Of a stretch of DNA of 6,710 bases, positions 1 through 5,671 are shown in pieces (position 1 is the first letter of the stretch; every line of letters starts with the position of its first letter). This DNA is from an uncultured Oscillospiraceae bacterium (GTDB lineage: Bacteria > Bacillota > Clostridia > Oscillospirales > Acutalibacteraceae). The notes beneath the pieces were generated by a model, which ran no database searches, was not told where the DNA came from, and saw nothing but the letters and a program-made list of their open reading frames with translations. Made by a program: the position numbers and the translations under genes. The stretch lies in the NCBI GenBank assembly GCA_900555805.1, contig USMJ01000066.1:1-6710 (forward strand), written 5' to 3'.

Positions 1-242
1 TCCCGTTCGCCATCAGCGTGATCGTGGCGATCATCGTCATGCACGACGCGATGGGAGTCCGGCTCGAAACGGGCAAGCAGGCGAAGCTTCTGAATGAGTT
101 CATCGACCTGTTTGCCAAGCTGGAGCAGCCGCTGTCCGATCAGGAAAAGCTCAAGGAGCTCGTCGGCCACACGCCGCTGCAGGTCTGCATGGGCGGCCTG
201 CTCGGCATTCTGACGGGCGTTCTGTGCAATCTCGGCGCATAA
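1..242 (+). CDS. Divergent PAP2 family (DUF212/YuiD-like) membrane protein, C-terminal part
   Basis: This is the 3' end of a gene entering from the left edge, in the frame whose first full codon is at position 3 and whose TAA stop is at 240-242. The visible ~79 residues begin inside a hydrophobic segment (AISVIVAIIVM) followed by HDAMGVRLETGKQAKLLN, then an acidic/lysine-rich linker, the motif GHTPLQV and a final hydrophobic stretch (GGLLGILTGVL). The D-A-x-GVR…G-x-QA…LN signature followed by GHTP and a last membrane helix matches the C-terminus of the YuiD/DUF212 family, small integral membrane proteins distantly related to PAP2 phosphatases; their substrate is not established. The GTG at 18 is internal, not a start. 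The stop lies 44 bases before metY, so the two could be co-transcribed. The segment is GC-rich, like the first half of metY and unlike the rest of the window. Confidence 0.8.
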   Translation, partial: PFAISVIVAIIVMHDAMGVRLETGKQAKLLNEFIDLFAKLEQPLSDQEKLKELVGHTPLQVCMGGLLGILTGVLCNLGA

Positions 243-273
243 CCCGCAAATAAACAATGCAAACACAACCCGG

Positions 274-280
274 AAAGGAG
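274..280 (+). promoter_or_regulatory. Ribosome binding site that fixes the metY start
   Basis: AAAGGAG ends 6 bases before the ATG at 287. The frame is open back to an ATG at 257, but that codon has no purine-rich site in front of it, and the extra ten residues it would add (MQTQPGKEYP) do not resemble the family N-terminus. Translation should therefore begin at 287. Confidence 0.8.
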
Positions 281-286
281 TACCCC

Positions 287-1573
<1,287 letters not shown>

Positions 1574-1586
1574 GCAGGGTGAGATC

Positions 1587-2504
1587 ATGCCTATAAAAAT
1601 ACCGAACGAATTGCCGGCGGTCAAAACGCTCGCCGACGAAAACATATTCGTTATGACCGAAACAAGAGCCATAACGCAGGACATAAGACCGCTGAAAATA
1701 CTTCTGCTCAATCTTATGCCGAAAAAAATCGAGACCGAGACCCAGTTCGCGAGACTTCTGGGAAACTCGCCGCTTCAGGTCGAGCTTGACCTTTTGCATA
1801 CGCAGTCGCACAAGTCGAAAAACACCGACAGCAGACACCTGCTTTCTTTCTATAAAACTTTCGATGAGATCAGACACAAGAAGTACGACGGAATGATAAT
1901 CACAGGCGCACCCGTCGAGCTTATGGAGTTTGAAGAAGTCGAATACTGGCAGGAGCTCTGTGAAATAATGAAGTGGAGCGAGAAACACGTCACAAGCACG
2001 CTGCACATCTGCTGGGCGGCGCAGGCGGGGCTATACTATCGCTACGGAATTGAGAAAAAGCGCCTTGACGCAAAGATTTTCGGCGTCTATTCTCACCGAG
2101 CCGACTACAAACGCTCCATTCTTTTGAGAGGTTTTGACGACGTTTTCCCCGTTCCCCAGTCTCGCTATACGACGGTTGACAGGGCGGATGTCGAAAAGGT
2201 TCCCGAACTGAAGATACTTGCGTCCTCAGACGAGACGGGCGTATATATCGCCACGACCCACAACGGAAAACAGATATATATAACAGGCCACTCGGAATAC
2301 GACGCAAACACGCTCAAAAACGAATATTTCAGAGACAAAGAAAAAGGTCTTGACACGCAGATTCCGAAGAATTACTTCCCGAACGACGATCCGACTGAAG
2401 AGCCACATTCGACATGGCGGTCACACGCAAATTTGCTCTATTCGAACTGGCTGAACTATTTTGTCTATCAGACAACGCCTTACGATATCGAGGAAATTAA
2501 ATAA
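1587..2504 (+). CDS. metA: Homoserine O-acetyltransferase (MetA family, Glu111 type)
   Basis: This enzyme activates homoserine at its hydroxyl with an acyl group from acyl-CoA, the first committed step of methionine synthesis. The 305-residue length and numbering match E. coli MetA exactly: nucleophile C142 in the LHICWAAQ elbow, and H235 and E237 in ITGHSEYD, giving a complete triad. Residue 111 is Glu in GAPVELMEF. In this family Glu at 111, as in the Bacillus cereus enzyme, goes with acetyl-CoA, while Gly at 111, as in E. coli, goes with succinyl-CoA. I therefore infer an acetyltransferase, often named MetAA, although many automatic annotations will say succinyltransferase. The ATG at 1587 is preceded by AGGGTGAG (1576-1583), and the N-terminus [11 protein letters not shown] is typical. 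The frame is open upstream into metY, but those codons belong to metY. With MetY, it forms a direct-sulfhydrylation pair. No S-box or T-box fits in the 13-base gap. Confidence 0.93.
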   Translation: MPIKIPNELPAVKTLADENIFVMTETRAITQDIRPLKILLLNLMPKKIETETQFARLLGNSPLQVELDLLHTQSHKSKNTDSRHLLSFYKTFDEIRHKKYDGMIITGAPVELMEFEEVEYWQELCEIMKWSEKHVTSTLHICWAAQAGLYYRYGIEKKRLDAKIFGVYSHRADYKRSILLRGFDDVFPVPQSRYTTVDRADVEKVPELKILASSDETGVYIATTHNGKQIYITGHSEYDANTLKNEYFRDKEKGLDTQIPKNYFPNDDPTEEPHSTWRSHANLLYSNWLNYFVYQTTPYDIEEIK

Positions 2505-2522
2505 TTTTATGTACGCAATGCT

Positions 2523-2556
2523 CTTTGCCCCTTGCCGCAAGCGGCAAGGGGCAAAG
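2523..2556. repeat. Perfect 34-base palindrome 18 bases after metA
   Basis: CTTTGCCCCTTGCCGC (2523-2538) is repeated exactly as its reverse complement at 2541-2556 around a central AA. In RNA this gives about 15 base pairs closed by a CAAG loop. No run of T follows it on either strand, so it is not a textbook intrinsic terminator. It could still protect the 3' end of the metY-metA mRNA, or be part of the mobile or repetitive element that follows directly. Confidence 0.85.
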
Positions 2557-2572
2557 TCGCATTCACAGCCGT

Positions 2573-2680
2573 CAGTCACTGCGGGGGGTGGCAAAATCTT
2601 CTTCGCTTCGCGAAGAAGTCCGCCGCCTGCGGCGTCGGGTTTCGCCTGCGGCGAAACATTTTGCCACCCTGCACAGACTG
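2573..2680. repeat. Cloverleaf-forming nested inverted-repeat element (REP/MITE-like)
   Basis: The outer arms GGGTGGCAAAAT (2586-2597) and ATTTTGCCACCC (2658-2669) are exact reverse complements, and they extend imperfectly outward to CAGTC (2573-2577) and GACTG (2676-2680). Inside lie three separate hairpins one after another: CTTCTTCGC/GCGAAGAAG (2598-2606 with 2610-2618, loop TTC), CGCCGC/GCGGCG (2621-2626 with 2629-2634) and TTTCGCC/GGCGAAA (2640-2646 with 2650-2656, loop TGC). Almost every base of the interior is paired, making a three-armed cloverleaf on a 12-base-pair stem. No coding gene is convincing here. The design resembles REP/BIME or non-autonomous transposable palindromes, but I cannot name a family; its copy number in the genome is unknown. 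Confidence 0.8.
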
Positions 2681-2704
2681 CAATCCTGCGCACCGCTAAA
2701 TAGC

Positions 2705-2732
2705 TGCACAATTCAAAAAATCCGACTATATG
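2705..2732 (+). promoter_or_regulatory. Weak candidate promoter for the deacetylase gene
   Basis: TGCACA (2705-2710) and TATATG (2727-2732) lie 16 bases apart, each matching four of six consensus positions. A start of transcription near 2739 would leave about 33 bases of leader before the ATG at 2772, and would make the upstream in-frame ATG at 2730 untranslatable. The match is poor and the call is mainly positional. Confidence 0.2.
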
Positions 2733-2756
2733 GCCGCCCTCATGCATAAGATTTTC

Positions 2757-2764
2757 AGAGGGGG
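2757..2764 (+). promoter_or_regulatory. Ribosome binding site that fixes the deacetylase start
   Basis: AGAGGGGG stands 7 bases before the ATG at 2772. The alternative in-frame ATGs at 2730 and 2742 have no comparable site, and starting at 2772 places the positively charged MIIRIRR directly in front of the hydrophobic segment, as expected for an exported or anchored protein. Confidence 0.7.
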
Positions 2765-2771
2765 CGATGTC

Positions 2772-3665
2772 ATGATTATCAGGATAAGAAGATCGGTTTT
2801 GCTTATAGCCGCTGTTTGTATTTTCGCCGAGTTTTTGTTTTTCTGCCAAGTCGACCTATCTAAAGCCGTCTCAAATGATACACAATCGGCGATAGGACAG
2901 CAGAGCATCCGACTGCCTGTTATCATGTATCATCAGGTAAGCACCCACAGCAACAACCTCGGAAGATATGTCATTTCCAAAAGCCAGCTCGAAAACGACC
3001 TCAAATATATAAAAGAAAACGGCTTCACGGCGGTCGATGTCGCCGACCTTATCGCCTATGTTTCGGGCGACGGAAAACTCCCCGAAAAGCCGATCATGCT
3101 CACGTTCGACGACGGTTACGAAACGGGCTATACCATGCTCTATCCGCTGATGAAACAATACGGAATGTGCGCCGTGATATCCGTTGTCGGCTCACTGACG
3201 GATCTGTATACCCAGATAGACGACCACAACGACTACTATTCATATATGACATGGGATGAAGTGAAACAGCTGACCGAAACGCCCGAGATTGAGATACAGA
3301 ACCATTCATATGATATGCATAAGATCAAAAGCGGCGGACGAAAGGGGATAGCCAAACTCAAAAACGAAAGCACCGACGATTATTATAACGCTCTGTATGC
3401 CGATGTCGGGAAGATGCAGCTCATGCTTATGAAAAAGACAGGCAGGGCGGCGACGGCTATGGCGTATCCGTTCGGAAGCTATAGTAAAGAGACCGTCGAG
3501 ATCTGTAAAAAGCTCGGGTTCAAATGCAGTTTTACCTGTGAAGAAAAGGTGAACACGGTGACGAGGTTCAACGCCGACACGCTGTTTAATCTCGGAAGAT
3601 ATAACCGACCGAGCGGAAAAACATCAAGCGTATTTTTTGACAAAATATTCAAAGAGTGCATGTAA
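2772..3665 (+). CDS. Membrane-anchored polysaccharide deacetylase (NodB/CE4 family)
   Basis: The 297-residue product begins with a basic cluster (R4, R6, R7) and a hydrophobic helix at about residues 8-27, without a lipobox, so it should be a signal-anchored or secreted protein acting outside the membrane. The rest is a NodB fold that removes acetyl groups from N- or O-acetylated polysaccharides using a divalent metal. Motif 1 is TFDDGYE (D113 as general base, D114 as metal ligand). Motif 2 is NHSYDMH (H178, with H183 as the likely second histidine ligand). Motif 3 is AYPFGSY (Y232-G235). The C-terminal part ends NLGRYNRP. The motif-2 spacing, H-S-x-x-x-H, resembles many Clostridia cell-wall deacetylases. 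The substrate (peptidoglycan, poly-GlcNAc or other) cannot be read from sequence. It stands alone between the palindromic region and a convergent kinase gene, and its last codons lie inside the terminator stem. Confidence 0.88.
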   Translation: MIIRIRRSVLLIAAVCIFAEFLFFCQVDLSKAVSNDTQSAIGQQSIRLPVIMYHQVSTHSNNLGRYVISKSQLENDLKYIKENGFTAVDVADLIAYVSGDGKLPEKPIMLTFDDGYETGYTMLYPLMKQYGMCAVISVVGSLTDLYTQIDDHNDYYSYMTWDEVKQLTETPEIEIQNHSYDMHKIKSGGRKGIAKLKNESTDDYYNALYADVGKMQLMLMKKTGRAATAMAYPFGSYSKETVEICKKLGFKCSFTCEEKVNTVTRFNADTLFNLGRYNRPSGKTSSVFFDKIFKECM

Positions 3666-3694
3666 AGCATTCATGCTTTACATGCACTCTTTTT
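3651..3694. terminator. Bidirectional intrinsic terminator overlapping the deacetylase stop codon
   Basis: The 20 bases at 3651-3670 (starting AAAGAGTGCATG) are exactly the reverse complement of 3673-3692, with only TC between. On the + strand the stem runs straight into TTTTT (3690-3694), a classic intrinsic terminator. On the - strand the stem ends in CTTT followed by AT-rich sequence, giving a weaker terminator for the convergent kinase gene. The codons AAA GAG TGC ATG TAA of the deacetylase form the left arm. Confidence 0.88.
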
Positions 3695-3718
3695 ATACCA
3701 ATAATAATTCTATGCGTA

Positions 3719-4540
3719 TTATAATTCCATTCTCTTTCTGAGAACTTCTTCAAAAGCCAGACCATACCAATGGTTCGGGAGTTTCTTTTCCGTCGCCTTT
3801 ATGCATTCGTCGCAGAAGTCGGCGGCGTCGGTCAGCGCCTGATGATAGTCTTTTCCGTTCATAAGCTCCGCGCAGAATGCCGAAGCGAAGACGTCACCCG
3901 TCCCGTGAAGCTCTTTCGGGATCATCCGTTTCATGATCGAAACTTTTTCTCCGCCGAAGGTGGCGAGATAGCCTATTTTGCCGCCCGATTTTACGCCTGT
4001 TATGACAGCGTTCTTTACGCCGAGTTTTTCGAGAAGCTCGTTCGCGTCGGTCTCCATAGCGCAGCTCGTCAGCAAAGCCGCCTCGGTTTTGTTCGGAGTG
4101 ATAATGTCCGCGAGGGAACAAAGTCTCCTCATTTCGCCGACAAACGCCTCGTCGAAACAGCCGTAAAGTCCGCCGAAATCTCCGAGTACGGGGTCGATCA
4201 TAATCAGCGTGTTATCATCGGCGAATTCGTCTATCAGCTTTTCAGTCAGCTTTATCTGTTCGACAGAGCCGAAAAAGCCCGTATAAATGCAGTCAAATTT
4301 GACGCCGAGAGCTTTCCAGTGAGCGGTGAAATCCGACAGTTCCCGCGTCAGATCGCGCATCACATAGTCCCCGAATCCCTCCGCCGTGTGGGTCGACAAC
4401 AGCGCCGTCGGCAAAATGGCAGTCTCTATTCCGTAGGCCGAGATTATAGGCATAGCTACGCTCAGCGAGCATTTGCCTAAACATGAAAGGTCGTTTATCA
4501 GAAGCGCGCGCTTCATTCCGATCGAGTTCACCGACAGCAT
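3719..4540 (-). CDS. Pyridoxamine/pyridoxal kinase (ribokinase superfamily)
   Basis: This 273-residue cytosolic enzyme should phosphorylate pyridoxal, pyridoxamine or pyridoxine with ATP to give the 5'-phosphate, the salvage route to the PLP cofactor. The N-terminus INDLSCLGKCSLSVAMPI and the LPTALLSTHT segment are characteristic of the Firmicutes pyridoxamine-kinase branch related to PdxY/PdxK. Further landmarks are IYTGFFGS (~85-92), IDPVLGD (D116-D121), ADIITPNKTEA (~144-154) and the catalytic GTGD at 213-216, whose Asp is the general base. The start at 4540 is chosen because a GGAGGAGA site is just upstream; an internal Met at residue 9 lacks one, and the frame upstream of 4540 overlaps the neighbouring gene without similarity. 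It has its own consensus promoter. MetY in this window is a PLP enzyme, but no operon link between them exists. The split between the kinase subtypes is an inference from family resemblance. Confidence 0.88.
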   Translation of the reverse strand: MLSVNSIGMKRALLINDLSCLGKCSLSVAMPIISAYGIETAILPTALLSTHTAEGFGDYVMRDLTRELSDFTAHWKALGVKFDCIYTGFFGSVEQIKLTEKLIDEFADDNTLIMIDPVLGDFGGLYGCFDEAFVGEMRRLCSLADIITPNKTEAALLTSCAMETDANELLEKLGVKNAVITGVKSGGKIGYLATFGGEKVSIMKRMIPKELHGTGDVFASAFCAELMNGKDYHQALTDAADFCDECIKATEKKLPNHWYGLAFEEVLRKRMEL

Positions 4541-4544
4541 GTTA

Positions 4545-4552
4545 TCTCCTCC
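4545..4552 (-). promoter_or_regulatory. Strong ribosome binding site for the pyridoxamine kinase
   Basis: On the minus strand GGAGGAGA is followed after four bases (TAAC) by the ATG at 4540-4538. It fixes the start at 4540 rather than at the in-frame codons far upstream or at the internal ATG eight codons later. Confidence 0.8.
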
Positions 4553-4576
4553 GTTTTTCGTTTCACTGTTTTCAAG

Positions 4577-4605
4577 ATTATATATCCTGTTCGGACTAAA
4601 GTCAA
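4577..4605 (-). promoter_or_regulatory. Consensus sigma-A promoter for the pyridoxamine kinase
   Basis: Read on the minus strand, TTGACT (4605-4600) and a perfect TATAAT (4582-4577) are separated by exactly 17 bases. Transcription should begin near 4570, leaving a leader of about 30 bases with room for little more than the ribosome binding site. The -35 box begins two bases after the end of the hairpin at 4607-4644, so the previous transcript can end and this one begin with almost no gap. Confidence 0.8.
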
Positions 4606-4606
4606 G

Positions 4607-4644
4607 CGGCATTGTGTAAAGCTCACAAGCTTTACACAATGCCG
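4607..4644 (-). terminator. Hairpin between phosphotransferase and kinase genes, probable terminator
   Basis: CGGCATTGTGTAAAGCT (4607-4623) pairs perfectly with 4628-4644 around the loop CACA, a 17-base-pair stem. It starts five bases after the phosphotransferase stop codon (4652-4650) on the minus strand. The following minus-strand sequence, TTGACTTTAG, is only mildly U-rich, so termination efficiency is uncertain. It shares the TGTAAAGC core with the terminator at 3651-3694. Confidence 0.65.
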
Positions 4645-4649
4645 TATTC

Positions 4650-5399
4650 TTATTCGAAATATATAGCTTCAAGCCACGGCGAAAGTATGTTTCTTTCGCG
4701 CTCGTTGGTATATGCGAGCTTCGACGCCGCGATGACGGGCAGCCATTTTCTGACGAGCTGAACATCCGACTGTGTTCGGCGGCTGAATATCTTGAGATAG
4801 GCGGTCGCAAATTCGTTGTTTCCCTCGAGCATGAACGTCAGGTAGGTCGCCGCCGCGTCGGCGTAGATGCTGCCCTGCGCGGCATGAGTCCAGTCGATGA
4901 TATAGTATCTTCCGTCGTCGCTTAAGATGACGTTGTCGGGCGAGAAACAGCCGTGGAAGATCCCGTCGCCGTCGGGGAGGGTGACGAGCATTTTAAGAAG
5001 CTCCGCCTTTAATTCGGGGCGCAGCTGCGCTTTTTCGATGTCCTTTTTCAGCCTGTCCCTGAGGTCGGGAAGCTCCGTTATTTTTGCGGTATGCATTTCG
5101 GTTTGCAGGTCGACGAGCTTTTCGAGACAGCGGCGTGTGTCGGGGCGGTTCTCGTTTATGATCTCGGTGAGGCTCTTGCCCTCGACGAAGTCATAGACTA
5201 TAGCCCATTTTCCGTCGACCTGCGTTATCTGTGATATCGACGGAACGTTCAGCCCGGCGCACTGAGCCTGCGTCTGGTTGAAGGCTTCTGTGAAAATTTT
5301 GGATTTTGAGACATTTTTTTCAAAAACCTTGAGACACTGTCCGCCGTCGCGATAGACGGTTCTGTCGTTTCTCAAAGCGATTATTTTATCCAAAAACAT
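4650..5399 (-). CDS. APH/choline-kinase-fold phosphotransferase with altered catalytic loop
   Basis: The 249-residue soluble protein has the layout of the aminoglycoside phosphotransferase (APH) superfamily: an N-lobe with CLKVF (K24, candidate ATP lysine) and E38 further on, a hinge at about WAIVYDFVEGKSL, and a C-lobe with a Brenner-like motif HGCFSPDNV (H149-V157) followed by YYIIDW (D169, metal-binding). In active members the third residue of the loop is the catalytic Asp (HGD…N); here it is C151, codon TGT, while N156 and D169 are kept. It may be a pseudokinase, use another residue, or carry a sequence error. The small-molecule substrate cannot be told; resistance should not be assumed, since many such Clostridia proteins act on unknown metabolites. 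The ATG at 5399 follows AAGGAAAGAG on the minus strand. A hairpin and the kinase promoter separate it from its downstream neighbour, so the two are probably separate transcription units. Confidence 0.75.
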   Translation of the reverse strand: MFLDKIIALRNDRTVYRDGGQCLKVFEKNVSKSKIFTEAFNQTQAQCAGLNVPSISQITQVDGKWAIVYDFVEGKSLTEIINENRPDTRRCLEKLVDLQTEMHTAKITELPDLRDRLKKDIEKAQLRPELKAELLKMLVTLPDGDGIFHGCFSPDNVILSDDGRYYIIDWTHAAQGSIYADAAATYLTFMLEGNNEFATAYLKIFSRRTQSDVQLVRKWLPVIAASKLAYTNERERNILSPWLEAIYFE

Positions 5400-5671
5400 G
5401 GCTCTTTCCTTCTTTCATCGACGATGTGACTTTCATTCCGTGAGGTACGGGTCGGCGACTGCTTATCCAAAGCGTACATAACGGATATATAGTTTTTGAT
5501 ATAACTTGCGGCTTTGCGGTTGCTCCTTATGCATAGCGAGCAGTAGCGGTATGCAATAAAAACAATTCCGCGTCGCGGCATTTGATGATATAATTCGGGT
5601 GAACGGATAAAGTATAGGTTGTAGATGAAGAAAAAGTATCCGTAAAATATTCAAAAAGGAGTAATTCTATT
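5400..5671. other. Divergent intergenic region between phosphotransferase and alcohol dehydrogenase
   Basis: These 272 bases separate two genes transcribed away from each other and should contain promoters for both. I see no convincing coding frame; the two minus-strand frames of about 65 codons here have no ribosome binding site or family resemblance. Signals noted are a TATAAT at 5589-5594 on the + strand, the palindrome CCGCGTCGCGG at 5568-5578, and the heptamer ACGGATA at 5481-5487 and 5603-5609 with its reverse complement at 5637-5643. No clear promoter for the minus-strand gene could be picked out. Confidence 0.6.
5589..5594 (+). promoter_or_regulatory. Candidate -10 box for the alcohol dehydrogenase gene
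   Basis: A perfect TATAAT lies 77 bases before the start codon. No good -35 hexamer stands 16-18 bases upstream; that position is occupied by the palindrome CCGCGTCGCGG (5568-5578). This would fit a promoter dependent on a regulator, but a chance match in an AT-rich leader is also possible. Confidence 0.35.

Noticed and set aside
243..286. S-box or T-box riboswitch controlling the methionine operon
   Set aside because: Only 44 bases separate the preceding stop from metY, too short for either element; any such control would lie left of the window.
257..286. Upstream ATG start for metY at 257
   Set aside because: It has no ribosome binding site, and the sequence itself contains the AAAGGAG site serving the ATG at 287.
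2421..2849. Minus-strand open frame of 142 codons and two short plus-strand frames over the palindromic region
   Set aside because: They overlap both the metA end and the deacetylase start, and their sequence is dictated by the inverted repeats rather than by coding constraint.
3770..4480. Plus-strand open frame of 236 codons across the pyridoxamine kinase
   Set aside because: It lies fully inside a gene with an intact GTGD and DPVLGD kinase signature on the other strand, and its translation has no family resemblance.
4541..4810. N-terminal extension of the kinase back to 4810
   Set aside because: It would overlap the end of the phosphotransferase and translate through a terminator hairpin and a consensus promoter; GGAGGAGA places the start at 4540.
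5381..5654. Two minus-strand frames of 63-66 codons upstream of the phosphotransferase
   Set aside because: Neither has a ribosome binding site or recognisable domain, and they overlap each other in different frames; the region is better read as a divergent promoter region.
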